From contig BDSL01000093.1 in the NCBI GenBank assembly GCA_003116995.1, forward strand, positions 124,001-188,000: a DNA stretch of 64,000 nt. Direction: 5' to 3'. The position numbers and the translations under genes are program-made. Positions within the stretch are counted from its first letter, which is position 1. Every line of letters begins with the position of its first letter. The notes below the pieces were generated by a model. It did no database searches, was not told the origin of the DNA, and was given only the letters and a program-made list of their open reading frames with translations. This stretch comes from Yamagishiella unicocca (taxonomy: Eukaryota; Chlorophyta; Chlorophyceae; Chlamydomonadales; Volvocaceae). Shown here in pieces: positions 9,337 to 20,382 of the stretch.

Positions 9337-11330
9337 ATTACCCCATCGGCCAGCATGCGAGCCATCTCTTCCTCAACCGCTGCCTTCTCAGCCCGCGACA
9401 GCCGGTAAGGGTTCTGCACGATAGGCTCCGCGTCACCAGTGTCGATGTGCATGGAGGCCCAGGTAGTCAGCCCTAGCTCCTGGTTAGTGATGGCGAACAT
9501 ATCATAGTTGCTAAGCAAGCAACCCCTAAGTAGCTGCCGCTGACTCTCTGGTAGTTCGGAGTTGACAGACCCAATGATGAGGGCCTGAAGAGCCTCACTG
9601 GGTGCAGCCCGGTTTGGGACACCATGTGCTCGCAAGCCTATGGCCTGCGCCAGTGTTAAATGGCCGTCGTGATCCTTTCCGTCAGGGCAGGGGACTTGCT
9701 CTCCTATTGGGCAAGACGCGAGCGTCTGAAGAACCGTCATCGGAAACAGAGGTGGTAACACGCTCGGGTCACCTCCATCCGTCTGCTTCAGTAGGGACTC
9801 TAGTAGTCCAGTAGCTGGCCGCACAGGGATAACGGCGGTGCTGCTGCCGCCAGCCACGGGTGGTTCGGGTGGCTGAAAAGGTAGACCGTACCCTGGCTCC
9901 CTCTCAGGTGCGCCTACTGGGAACTCGAACTGGGACTCGTCGTCGTCCGAATGGGTTTCCCGCGGGGTTGGGGTTGGCTCGCTGGGATCCTCACCAGACC
10001 ATGAGTCATCGCTCCGGACCGATCCCGGATCAGCGGTGCTGGTGTCTGCATCGCTCTGCTCGCTGCCCCAACTAAGGGCTTCATCTTCCCCTGTGGTGCC
10101 GTGACTCCGCCAATATAATTCAGCTGACTGTAGGTTCAGTAGCCCTTCTACGGCCTCTGCAACCTCCTCAGCGGCTGCCTCACGCAATTCCTCCTCTAGC
10201 ATCTCCATGGCCTGACGGGCCTGCTCCTCCACGCAGGGCATGGTGGGTGCTGCTGGAAACGCATCGTCCCGCAACGCCGGTGGTTGGTTGTTAAGGTACG
10301 CCTCCGCCTCAGGCTCGGCACCGGTACCGGCGTTGCTCAAATGACACGCCGCCTGGTACGCTACATTCCCTTGCTCCGTAAGGAACTGGATAGGGATGCT
10401 CGCCCGCCGATCTTGGTCGTTGGTGTTCTCCAAACGGCTGTCCGCGTTGGAGATTTGGGCTCGAATAGGGAAAAGGAAGTATGTGCCTAGCAGCACTTGC
10501 TTGGTAGTTCAGCGCCGTGCTGACGAAGGGGCTTAGCAGCATTGGTAGATCTCCCATCGATACTTGTAGCTCTCGTGCCTTGCCAGCTGCGCGTCCCCGG
10601 TTACCATCAGCGTTAAGGAAGGTGACGTGCGTATCCTCTATGACGTCCAGTAGGTCGAGGCGACGCAGCGTACTCCGAGTGATGACGCTGTGGGATGCTC
10701 CGGAGTCGATTACTGCTGGGACAGGTGCGAACTCCCCTTGACCGGTGGTCCGGCACACCTGCCAGCGGGGCGGGGCGACCTTCACTGCATGGCGAATGGG
10801 CTTTCGTTGTTGTAGCGGTTACAGTGGGTTCCAGACCAAGAGGCAGAACCATCGGGCACATCGTAGCACCTCCCCAAGCTCCGGAAGCTAGGGTCATGGG
10901 GGTCTCCTCAGGCTGACGCCTAGCCTCCGGCCGCAGTGCCTCAGCTGCGGCCGTCGCACGGCCATGTTGGCGGGCAATGCCCAGCACTTTACTCCCAATC
11001 TTGGTGTATATGCTGATGGGATTACACCTGAGTGTCGTACTCAGCGGCACTGAGTACTTGTTGACCTTGCTGACGATCTCCTCCGCTATGCGCCTCTCCT
11101 CCTCCAGGGGGTCGGACGGGACCGCGTCAGTGCGGCCGGAAGGTTCGCCGGGCTGGCGAAATCGCTGGTACGGGGTCGCTGTTCGCAGGGGAGCGCCGGG
11201 CCATTGGTACGGCGGGGCCTAGCGGGGGCGCCGGCGCCAGCTGGCCCGGAACCGTCTCGGGACGAAACACCGCCGCAGAACAAAGGGGCCATAGGACCAG
11301 AACCCACAGCCGAATCGCAGCGTTCCCCAA
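9336..11330 (-). mobile_element. Ty3/gypsy retrotransposon remnant: protease and start of reverse transcriptase
   Basis: The minus-strand frame at 10309-10785 contains a retropepsin active-site box, AVIDSGASHSVITRSTLRRL. The frame at 9288-10496, displaced from it by a frameshift, ends with IVQNPYRLSRAEKAAVEEEM and ADGVIAPS, the canonical opening of Ty3/gypsy reverse transcriptase. The reverse transcriptase stops there at the boundary of the inverted repeat, so the palm, RNase H and integrase are absent. Upstream, 10786-11330 is open in places and may be gag, but I see no zinc knuckle. The element is defective and no LTR pair is recognised. Confidence 0.75.
10805..10863 (-). repeat. Dispersed repeat family R4, copy 3
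   Basis: The reverse complement matches 1062-1119 over about 58 bp with a few substitutions. It lies just upstream of the protease region of the Ty3/gypsy remnant, which makes an origin from a retroelement plausible. Confidence 0.65.
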
Positions 11331-11499
11331 AAAGATGGATTGAGTCAGGTTAAGGAGTAGGTCAAATATTGACGGACGGATTATATTTCCTTATTTGCGG
11401 CCATCTGACCTGCCAGCCGACAGCTTCAATCTGCTCGACTCACGCATGTCCGATAGAAAATACCTTCGGTCGGTATGACCGAAGAGTTCTCCATATCTT

Positions 11500-11571
11500 T
11501 GTCCCTGCCCGGAATCGAGCCGGGGTCTTCACGGCCACAACGTGATGTACTAACCACTATACGACAGAGAC
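11500..11571 (-). tRNA. tRNA-His (anticodon GUG)
   Basis: The minus strand folds into a full cloverleaf: 7-bp acceptor stem (GTCTCTG with CAGGGAC, one G-U), 4-bp D stem with a GG-containing loop, 5-bp anticodon stem TCACG/CGTGA, loop TTGTGGC with anticodon GTG, and a 5-bp T stem CCCGG/CCGGG with loop CTCGATT. Base 11500 gives discriminator A. There is no intron and CCA is not encoded, as expected for a nuclear eukaryotic gene. A T run downstream on the minus strand near 11457 could serve as the Pol III terminator. Confidence 0.9.
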
Positions 11572-11579
11572 AACCGAAC

Positions 11580-14500
11580 ATTAAACGGTCATGCACAACG
11601 AACCGCGCACACAGCGGAATTTTAGCTACCGTTCCCTTCCTGCGTGTGTTTTCCAGCGTTTTGGCTTCAGCTGTCGGGTCGGGCAGCACGTGACAGCGGT
11701 GATGGGATGATCCAACGCCGCGTGCGTTCGGGGGCTGCGACGTTCCGGTCGTTTACGTCGTTTCAATTACAGGGGTGCTCGGTCGGTGCAACCCATCTGC
11801 TATCAAACCGCACAATGCTAACACAGGGGTGTGTCATCTGAGTTGACGACAAAATTTGCTGCAAGATCCTAGCCTTATGTCCTGCATTCTTTCTGTCAGG
11901 TTCGGACAACGTTGACCGACCATTTGCGGTCATGGTCCGCAATCCTACATCGCCTACTGGAGCATCCGGTAGGAAACAGGAAAGGGGAAATAGAGTGAGC
12001 ACCCCGACAATATTCCCAAATGCTTGTCGGTTGCACCGTACACACATGCCCGGCGGCTCGCTCGTCCAGGATCATTAGTCCACAAAGTTGTGCGTTTCGC
12101 ACATCAACATTTGTGCCAATGGCTTGTATTCAAACCCGTGGTGCACGCTCGCACGCATTTGCCTTTGTACGGCCAAGTTATGGCGGCTTTGGAGCACTGG
12201 ATGAGCTGGAGCTCGTGCTGCTGCAGCCTTCGAACGTGCCGGCGGACCTCGGCGGATGGCAGTGAGGTCGACACCACGCCGGACATGATCGAGGACCTGC
12301 TCATCACCGACCATACATGCCCGGCATTCTGCACAGGCGGCAGCAAAGCAACGCCGGCCGTTGGATGAGCGGCACCCTGCCATGCATGCTGACCATCGTA
12401 TGTTTTCCAGCTTCCTTCCCGTACGGGCTGTCGGATCAGTGGCCCCTTGGCATGTCATATGGTGCATACTGCCGTCACCTGGTGCGGTGGGTGCAATCCA
12501 GCGGCAAATCCATGCTGCGGCGTCGCCAAATGGAGGGGGCGCGCGGCTGCGGCCGCCGACATGGCGCCCTGCCGAGCAAACGCCAGGTGAGCCCAGGACG
12601 GATTTTATCTTCATGCACGTGGAAGGACGGCCACACAAATGATATCTATCGTACACAGCGCGTCAGTGTATGTCCTTTCTTGCCGCGGTCCTCACTGCCG
12701 GCGGGAGGGCAAGCAGCCCCTTAGGGGCAAGCCGGCGGGAGGGCAAGCAGTCCCTGACATGTGGCTGTATCACCTTGCTGGAAGGTGTCTGGAGCGGAGG
12801 CGGCACCGCCACCATGACCGCGCCCATCCACAACATTGGGATGCGAATATCACTACTGTCTATGCCGTCGCTCGTCTGGTGCTTCCACGCTCGTGTGCGC
12901 AGCTCTACGGCCTCCACCCTGCATGCCACGCGCGGTCGTATGACTACGTGAGTGTGCCGTCGTTTGAGCTCGTCTTTGGCGTCCAAACACATCCTTGCTT
13001 CGCCGCTAGCTCACGCCTACCAAATCTAAAGGAGCCTAGTGCGAGTCGCCCTAGCTTGCGACTGTATTTCCGCACCATCGACTAATATGCATCACGTTTT
13101 GACGCGATTCGGAAGCAATGGGTTAGGCCATGTTTGCTAGGAGCAATAGGTGGTGGTTGAGGCAATGCCAGGCGTGGCTGTCAGCGGTTTCCTGACTGCT
13201 TGCCACGCAAGGCATCTCCAGGCAGTGCGCTAGTTCCTTTGCCATGGACTACAGCTGAATTGCAAGTTTTGTCGCTTGGTGATGGCACAGCGGTCGGCTG
13301 TTGTTTGTATACAACCTGCCCTACGGGGCCTAAAAAATCTGTCCTCCTCTTCACTATAACAGGTAGCTAACAAACATGAACACGGGTATGGCGAAGTTAA
13401 CCAACCGAGCCTCGCAGCCACAGCCTAGCGAGAGTGATGCAAGGCACACGCCCAATCCAGAAACACGAAGCGACCGGCCTGATACTTCAATAATTAAATT
13501 GCAGGGCTCAAAGCTCCAACGCGTGGAGTGGGGGGTAGGTATCGCGTGAAAAGCCAATATGAGTACGCCGCGAGGCTTCTATTACAATTGACATATTATG
13601 CGAACAGACTGTATGATGTTGTGTCAACGGGAGGCTGGCCAATTCATGTTTTTGGGGGTCCAGGGTGGGAGGGCGAGGAGGGTGTGGAATGGAGGATGGC
13701 ATAGTGAAGGCCTGCCCACGCATGCAAGACAATGAAGCTTACGAGAGCATGCTTCTCTATTACCTATGCTTTGAAAGGAAACGTACGGGGTTGAATTGGC
13801 CCGGTTCAGACTTTGCGTCGGTTGTGGTGGAGGGCCGACCGTCGCTGACGCTCGTGCCAATAGCTGAACCACCACGCATTTTGAACATCATGTCAGCACG
13901 ACAGCAGCACAAGTGATCGCCGTGTCCCGCTGTGGCCGCTGAGGCGGTCGGCTGGAGGCGCGAGCGGCTGGTATGCTAGACGGCCGATGCGCGGGCCAGG
14001 AGCTGAGAGGCCACACAAGCTCATTAAAAGTGCTAGGGTATGTTGAGCTTTTTCCAAACCGTCCGGTTACCCTGGCGCCCAGCATTCGCGCGACGTGTCG
14101 CCCTCTTTTGCCGACCGCTCGCAGGGCTCGCTGCCCAATCCGGCGCGACTCACGGCTCACGCTAATCAACCAGGTATCCTATACCTTGGATGTAAGTTGC
14201 GAAAGCGCCCGGCGTTCTTTTTGTGCAGCAAGGGGTGCGTCCCCTGGTGCACAATCGCGCGCCTTGTGTGGTGACGAGCGCGCCTTGCCCTGCCACCGCA
14301 GGAGGCGCGCATCGCGAGCGGCCGGCTCGCTTGTTCATCAATCTCCTGCTGCTGCGTGGATGCTAGGGCCACGAGGCTGGCGACTTGTCCGCCTGAAAGG
14401 CTCGAACCGGAGGCAGGCCCGGTACGCCGCGGCCCTACTACCGGCTTTCGCGAATCCGCCATGCCACCCCGCCGCCCTCTCGACAGCCACCTCTATGCCT

Positions 14501-14900
14501 ATGGCACGTGTGCCTAGTACGGGCTGGCCTTTGTACGCACCCCTGCAGCTGTCCAGGGCGACTCTCACGAACGTCGTTGCAACCCCCAGCTCAAGTGGCA
14601 CCCGCGGGCCCTGATCCGATGGCCAGCCACCCACCCCCGCACCCAATCCCTCCCCCCTACGACAAGCCAATCACCCAATCGCATTCGCGGTGGGAAGCCA
14701 TGCTCGACTGCTGACTGAGCAACTCGTCGTCCATCTGTCTGCCCGGCAACGGCGGCTCCAAGCTGCTAGCCCCCAAGCCAAGCCTCCCCTCCTCCCCGCC
14801 ATCATACCGTTAGATTAAACCAACCCATTCAACCACAACACCCACACCCAACTCCCACACCGGCACTATCGCTCCGCACCAAACCTCCCGACCTTAACCC
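11580..14900. other. Long stretch without a supported gene
   Basis: Many overlapping short frames occur on both strands, none with a recognisable domain. A 20-base unit beginning GCCGGCGGGAGGG is repeated at 12697-12716 and 12731-12750. The last 400 bases probably hold the unresolved first exon (transit peptide) and promoter of the OPR gene that follows. Confidence 0.4.
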
Positions 14901-14916
14901 CCCGCTACCCCGCCAG

Positions 14917-17900
14917 GAACAGCGAGGCTTCGCCGGCCCCACCGCCCCTCGAACACAGCGGCAACAGCAGCAGCAGCAGCATGCCTCTTCCGCCTCCTCC
15001 TCGCTGCCGGCCTCGCAGCAGCACCAGGCATCCACGCACGGCGGCAGCTCCGGCTCCGGAACCAGGGCCTGGCTTCACCCGGCGCAGCTCACCCGCCTCA
15101 TCGGCTCGTGCCGCTCCTGGCAGCAGCTCAGCGGCCTCATGGAGCAGCACCAGCAGCAGATGAACGCAGTGCACCTGACGGCTGTCGTGACGCGGCTGAC
15201 GCATCTCCCGATTGCGCAGCGGCGGATGCAACTGGGAGCGCGGACGCGTCCGTCTTCCGGCAGCGTTCCGGCAGCAGCTGATGGCGAGGAGGCGGGGGAG
15301 GAGGCGGAGGAGGGGGCGGAGGCGGGGAAGGGGGAGGGGGAGGAGCTCCTCCACCGGTGGCTGTGCTTCGTGCGGTCGGTGGTGGCGCTGGTGGAGCGTA
15401 ACGCCGCCGCCTTGGACGCCCGGGGTATCGCCAACATCAGCTGGGCGCTCGCCAAGGTACTGGCGCCCGTGGTGGCGGAGGCGACAGCTGCGGAGGCGGC
15501 AGCGGCGGCAGCGGAACGAGTTGGCGTCAGCGGCGACGTACCTTCACCACCATCACCACCATCATCATCGTCGTCATCCGTTGTGGTGGCGGTGGTGGCG
15601 CTGCGCGACACAGCGCGCGCCGCCGTAGCTCGCCTGCTGGCCCTCCCTGCAGCGGACCCCAGCGCCTCCAGCAAGCCCCGCTCCTCCGCCTCCACCTCCG
15701 CATGCGGGAACGGGAACGGGCATGGAAACGGCGGCGCCGGCGCCGGCGCCGGCGCCGGCGCGGACTCGATCGCCGCGGCGATGGCGCAGCGGCACGTCGC
15801 CAATGCGCTGTGGGCGGCGGCGGTGCTCGGCGTGGTCTCGGAGCCGGGCAGCTGGGTGGCGCGGGCGGTGGCGGCGGCGGGGGGCATGATGCGGTCGGGG
15901 GGCTTCAGCGAGGAGGGCTTGTCGCAGCTCATTTGGTCGGTTTCGGAGCTGGGGCTAGCGCCCGACGCGGCGTGGATGGCGGAGTTCTACGGCGCGGCGC
16001 GCCGCCAGGCGCCCGAGCTGACGGCGCACAGCGCCGCCAACGTGTTGCTGTCGCTGGCGCGGATGTCGGCAGCCGGGGGCAGCAGCAGCAGCAGCAACGA
16101 TAGCGGCAGCAGCAGCAGCGAGGGTGGGAGAGGGGCGGGTGAGGGTGTGTTTCATCGCCCGGACGGATCCTGGCTGCCCAGCTTCCTCCGCGACACCGCG
16201 CAGTGCCTGGCGGGGGCGGACTCGGTGGCGCTGGCCAACAGCGCCTGGGGCCTTATGGTGCTGCTGGGCGACGGCGTTGCCGCCGGTGCCGCCAGCGGTG
16301 GCGGCGAGGCAGCGGCGCCGCCGCCCATCCCCCGCCGGTGGCTTCGGAGCTACTACGCTGCGCTGTCTGCGCCGGGCTCCCTGGAGCGATGCACCGACGC
16401 GCAGCTCAGCCTGGTGCTGTGGTCGCTGGCGACGCTGCAGGACGGCCTGCCTGGCGGCCTTCCGCTGCAGCCGCCGGCGCCGCTGGTGGCGGCGGCGTCG
16501 CGGCGGTTGCTGCTGCGCCTGCCGTACATGCCCGACAGGAGCTTCGCAATGGCCAGCTGGGGTCTGCAGCGGCTGCAGCGGCTGCAGCAGCAGAGCCACC
16601 TGCAGCCCCAACCCCAACCGCACCCGCGCCCGCACCCGCACCCGCACCCGTCCCGGCCTCAACACCAGGGGCAGCCGCAGCAGCCGCAGCAGCCGCAGCA
16701 GCCGCAGCAGCAACAGGAGCTGGAGCTGGAGGCGCAGCGGCCCGATGCCGCCTGGCAGGAAGTGTGGCTGGAGTGCTCGGCGCGGCGGATGGCGGCGGGC
16801 ATGGACGCCAAGTGGTTGCTGAGCTGCCTGCAGGCGGCCGCCGGCTGGGGCCTGAGGGGCGCTGACGAGCGCTGGTTGGGGACCGCGCTGCGCGCCGTGC
16901 TGCACCCGCCGCACCACTCGGATGTGGGTGTGGATGCGGATGAGGATGTGTGCCGGCAGGAGCAGCCGCCGCAGAGGCAGCAGCAGCGCGTGCCGGGGTT
17001 GCTGCTGGCGCTGTTGCACGCCGCGGACGCCTGCCTGCCGCCAGGCGGCTGCCCGGGCGACCTGCTGGACGTGGCGGCGGCGGCGGTGCTGGCGGGGGCG
17101 CGCGGCGGCGGCGGCGGCGGCGGCGGATCCGCCGCCGCCGCCGCGACGGCGACGGCGACGGCGGAGCCGTGGACTGCGACGGCGCTGCTGCGGTGCGGTG
17201 CGGCGCTGTCACGTCTGGGCTACGTGCCGCCGGCCGCGTGGCGGCAGGTGTTCTTCGGTCGGGTGCTGCAGCTGGCGGCGGTGCCGCCACCGCCGCCACC
17301 GCCGCCGCAGCAGCAACAGCAGCAGCAGCAGGCGGTGCAGTTGCAGCTGCAGCCGCACCTGCCCCAGCTGGTGCACCGGGCCGCCACCTCGCATGTGGCC
17401 GGTGGCTTCATGGCGGGAACCGAGGCTGTGGGCTGCGGCCCCCGCCACCAGCTGTCGGCTGCTGACGTGGTGCTGCTGCTGTCGTGCTCGCACCGCTGGG
17501 CGGCGACGGCCAGCGACTCGACGCTGGCGGGGCTCCTGTACGGCGTGCCGTACGAGCTGTGGGACCCGCGCCAGGCCGCCGACGTGTGTCGCCTGCTAGC
17601 GCTGCAGTACACCGCGCAGCAGCAGCTGGCGCTGCAGCAGCAGCAGCAGCAGGTGTTCATGCAGCAGCAGCAGCAGCGGTACCAGCAGCAGCAGCTGCTG
17701 CGGCAGGAGGCTGGCGGGGGGGTGGAGGAGCTTGGGCCCGATCAGGGGATGGAGGGGAGGGGGGAGGGGGAGAGTCGGCGGCAGCAGCAGCAACATCCGC
17801 AGCCGCAGGGCAGCGGCCTAACATCCGGGGAGGGCACCCGCTGCTCGGAGCCGCTGGAGGAGGCCTCCTCCCCCTCCTCCTCCTCCTCCTCCTCCTCCTC

Positions 17901-20382
17901 CTCCTCCTCCCCCTCCTCCTCCTCCCCCTCCTCCTCCTCCCCCTCCTCCTCCTCCTCTAGCCCCGCATCCTCCTCGGACCGACTGGCGCCGGTCGGCTCG
18001 GGGACAGCGGCCGGGCTGGGGGGCCCATACTTGAACGGTGCGGACTTGACGGTGAGGTTGAGGGCTGTGGGCGCCAGCAGCGACAACGCCGGGGAGCTGC
18101 CGCCGACAGCACCTGGAGAAGACGGCTCGGGCGCCCGGCGGCAGCCGGTGCTGCAGCGGGGGCCGGGACGACCGGCGGTGGCGGCGGCGGCGCCGCCGCC
18201 GCCGCCACTCTCGCCTCCCTCCTCCTCCTCGCCCCCCACGTTGATATCCGCCGCCCCTCCGGACCGGCCCGCGCCGCCCTCTTGGTCATTGGCTAGCACA
18301 CCGCTGAACACCTGGCCGGGCGACAGCAGCGGAAGCGACACCGATGGCCTAAGTGCCAGCACCGCCAGCAGCGTCGACGGCGCCGTCGACGGCGCCGCCG
18401 CAGCTGCAGCCCCCCGCGGCTCTCCCAGCCGATACCCGGTGCCCGCGCAGCGCTTCGTGCATCAGATGCTGGGCCTCGCCTGCGCCTCGCTCCTCGTGCA
18501 CCCGCCACCCTCCGGCGGCGGCGCCCTCGCCAGCAGCCGCGGAACAACAACAACGACAAGAAGAAATACCGGCTCCGGAACCGCGTACGGCAGCTCCGAG
18601 ACCCCGCCAGTCCCTGGCAGCTACCTTGACGGCGCGGCTGACACGCGCAGCGGCGGCTCCGGAACCACTAACAGCGCGAGCGCTGGCGCAGCGGCGGCGG
18701 CGGCGGCTCTTGACGCTCCTTGGCCGCTTCGCAACCTGGCATTGGTGTTGTGGAGTTGCGCCCGGATCAGGATGCGGCTGTCCGGGTCGCAGCGGAGGGC
18801 GCTGCACGTGGCCCTCCACTCCCACCTGCCCACTGCGCCGCCGGTGGACCTGGTGCCGCTGCTGTGGGCCTGCTGCCGGCTGGGGGTGCCGTTAGGTCCC
18901 CCGGGGCCGCTGCTGGCGGCGCTGGCGCGGAGGCCGGAGCTGCAGCCCCAGGCGCTGGCCGAGTGGCAGCTGTTCATGGTGCTTGAGACGCTCATCTGCT
19001 GGCGCGTGGCGCCGCCGCTGGTGTGGTCGAAACGCGTGCCGCCGCGGCTGGTTGCCTGGCTGCGTGAGGCGTCTGATGCCCCCCCCGGGCAGGACCGGGC
19101 TGAGGCGCCGTACGGCGGGGCCGGTAGTGGTGGTGGTGGCGGTGGTGGTCCGGTGGACACGAAGCTCTTGTTGCTGGCGGTCAGGTCGCTGCAACACCTG
19201 AGGACGGCGGCGCGGATGGACGGGGGCGGCGACGGGGCGCAGCGGGCGCAACCACGGGGGCCGGACAGGCACGCGAAGGCGGCGCCGGCGCCGGCGGCGG
19301 CGGGGCACAGCGGGCGCTCGTCTCCACCGCCTGCAGCCGCCGGCTCCCCCTCCTCCTCCAGCCCGCCGTCCCGCCAGCCTCCCTCCCTGGCCGCCCTGGA
19401 TGACGTCATCTGGCCGCAGCTCTGGCCCATGCTCCGCGCCGCGGTGCGCCGCCAGCTGCTGCTGCTGTTTGACGTGCAGCTGGCAGCGACCACGAAACCT
19501 CTTTGTCGTGGCGGAGGCCAAGCCACGGCCCCCGGAGGCGGAGGCGGAGCCGCAACCCACGGCGGTGGAGGCGGAGCCGCGACCCCCGGCGCCGGCCGCT
19601 CCTCCCCCTCTCCTCCCGGGTCGCCCCGGGACCGTCTCGCCGCCCTGCGGTGCGGTGTGGCCCTGGGTGTGGTGGTCTACTCGGACATCGCCTCCTGGGG
19701 CCTGCCCGCGCTGCAGCGCCTGGCGCACGACCTGCCGCCGCGGCTCTACCCCGGCTGGCTGCTCCTGGCGGCGCGCCTGGGCGGCCTCGTACGGCGGTCC
19801 TCCCTGGAGGACCTGCTGCTGTCGTGGTGCCTGGCCAGCGGTCCCCGGCTCGAGTCCATGTCGCCGCGGTTGCTCCACGCGACGCTGCTGGCGGCGGGGC
19901 GCGCGGCGGCGGCGCTGCGGACGCCGCTGAGCCAGGAGTGGTGCTCGGCGGCGCTGCGGCTGTACTCTCGGTGCTGCGCGGCGCTGCCGCCGGCGCAGCT
20001 GGCGCAGGTGCCGGCGGTGCTGCTGCTGCTGCAGCGGGTGCCGCCTGCGCGATGGCAGGCTGCGTTCGCGGGGGTGGTGCGCGGCGCGCTGCCGAGGATG
20101 GCGCCGGCGTGCGCGGCGGCGATGCTGCACGACGCGGCGGAGCTGAGTCCGGAGCTGGAGGGGCTGCTGCGGGAGGCGCTGGTGGCGCATGTGACGGCGC
20201 TCAGGCAGCAGCAGCAGCGGGCGGCGGCGGCGGCTGCGGCGGCGCAAGGGGTGCAGCAGCAAGGGCTTGAGGAGCAGCGCCGGCTTCAGGACGGGCAGCA
20301 GCAGCAGCCGGACGGGCTGGGGGAGGAGGAGCAGCGGGTGCAGCTGGCGGGGCACCGGGCGACGAACCGCGTTGTGTCGTGA
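14917..20382 (+). CDS. OPR (octotricopeptide repeat)-like organellar RNA-binding protein, 5' exon unresolved
   Basis: One open frame of about 1,820 residues. The first ATG in frame is at 15139, but the conserved family N-terminus (AQLTRLIGSCRSWQQLSGLM) lies upstream of it and no in-frame ATG exists back to a TAG near 14769. An upstream exon spliced to about 14917 (acceptor ...CCGCCAG) is therefore likely. Helical repeats of OPR type recur: IANISWALAKV, HVANALWAAAVLGVV, LSQLIWSVSELGLAPDAAW, LANSAWGLMVLL, LALVLWSCARI, LVPLLWACCRLGVPLGPPG. These are separated by polyQ, polyS and glycine-rich linkers, some of which could be unrecognised introns. OPR proteins generally bind specific organellar transcripts and control their stability, splicing or translation; the target here is unknown. 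I see no RAP or nuclease domain. Confidence 0.75.
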   Translation, partial: EQRGFAGPTAPRTQRQQQQQQHASSASSSLPASQQHQASTHGGSSGSGTRAWLHPAQLTRLIGSCRSWQQLSGLMEQHQQQMNAVHLTAVVTRLTHLPIAQRRMQLGARTRPSSGSVPAAADGEEAGEEAEEGAEAGKGEGEELLHRWLCFVRSVVALVERNAAALDARGIANISWALAKVLAPVVAEATAAEAAAAAAERVGVSGDVPSPPSPPSSSSSSVVVAVVALRDTARAAVARLLALPAADPSASSKPRSSASTSACGNGNGHGNGGAGAGAGAGADSIAAAMAQRHVANALWAAAVLGVVSEPGSWVARAVAAAGGMMRSGGFSEEGLSQLIWSVSELGLAPDAAWMAEFYGAARRQAPELTAHSAANVLLSLARMSAAGGSSSSSNDSGSSSSEGGRGAGEGVFHRPDGSWLPSFLRDTAQCLAGADSVALANSAWGLMVLLGDGVAAGAASGGGEAAAPPPIPRRWLRSYYAALSAPGSLERCTDAQLSLVLWSLATLQDGLPGGLPLQPPAPLVAAASRRLLLRLPYMPDRSFAMASWGLQRLQRLQQQSHLQPQPQPHPRPHPHPHPSRPQHQGQPQQPQQPQQPQQQQELELEAQRPDAAWQEVWLECSARRMAAGMDAKWLLSCLQAAAGWGLRGADERWLGTALRAVLHPPHHSDVGVDADEDVCRQEQPPQRQQQRVPGLLLALLHAADACLPPGGCPGDLLDVAAAAVLAGARGGGGGGGGSAAAAATATATAEPWTATALLRCGAALSRLGYVPPAAWRQVFFGRVLQLAAVPPPPPPPPQQQQQQQQAVQLQLQPHLPQLVHRAATSHVAGGFMAGTEAVGCGPRHQLSAADVVLLLSCSHRWAATASDSTLAGLLYGVPYELWDPRQAADVCRLLALQYTAQQQLALQQQQQQVFMQQQQQRYQQQQLLRQEAGGGVEELGPDQGMEGRGEGESRRQQQQHPQPQGSGLTSGEGTRCSEPLEEASSPSSSSSSSSSSSSPSSSSPSSSSPSSSSSSPASSSDRLAPVGSGTAAGLGGPYLNGADLTVRLRAVGASSDNAGELPPTAPGEDGSGARRQPVLQRGPGRPAVAAAAPPPPPLSPPSSSSPPTLISAAPPDRPAPPSWSLASTPLNTWPGDSSGSDTDGLSASTASSVDGAVDGAAAAAAPRGSPSRYPVPAQRFVHQMLGLACASLLVHPPPSGGGALASSRGTTTTTRRNTGSGTAYGSSETPPVPGSYLDGAADTRSGGSGTTNSASAGAAAAAAALDAPWPLRNLALVLWSCARIRMRLSGSQRRALHVALHSHLPTAPPVDLVPLLWACCRLGVPLGPPGPLLAALARRPELQPQALAEWQLFMVLETLICWRVAPPLVWSKRVPPRLVAWLREASDAPPGQDRAEAPYGGAGSGGGGGGGPVDTKLLLLAVRSLQHLRTAARMDGGGDGAQRAQPRGPDRHAKAAPAPAAAGHSGRSSPPPAAAGSPSSSSPPSRQPPSLAALDDVIWPQLWPMLRAAVRRQLLLLFDVQLAATTKPLCRGGGQATAPGGGGGAATHGGGGGAATPGAGRSSPSPPGSPRDRLAALRCGVALGVVVYSDIASWGLPALQRLAHDLPPRLYPGWLLLAARLGGLVRRSSLEDLLLSWCLASGPRLESMSPRLLHATLLAAGRAAAALRTPLSQEWCSAALRLYSRCCAALPPAQLAQVPAVLLLLQRVPPARWQAAFAGVVRGALPRMAPACAAAMLHDAAELSPELEGLLREALVAHVTALRQQQQRAAAAAAAAQGVQQQGLEEQRRLQDGQQQQPDGLGEEEQRVQLAGHRATNRVVS
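17626..17958 (+). repeat. Polyglutamine (CAG) and polyserine (TCC) tracts in the OPR gene
   Basis: CAG-rich runs at about 17626-17698 and a TCC run from 17865 to 17958 encode polyglutamine and polyserine broken by proline. They keep frame with the OPR protein and probably form disordered linkers. They could also lie in a retained, frame-neutral intron. Confidence 0.8.

Noticed and set aside
18892..20355. 487-residue minus-strand frame opposite the OPR gene
   Set aside because: Arginine/glutamine-rich antisense shadow of GC-rich coding sequence.
15139..20382. Start of the OPR protein at ATG 15139
   Set aside because: The conserved family motif continues upstream in frame to at least 15073, so this ATG is internal.
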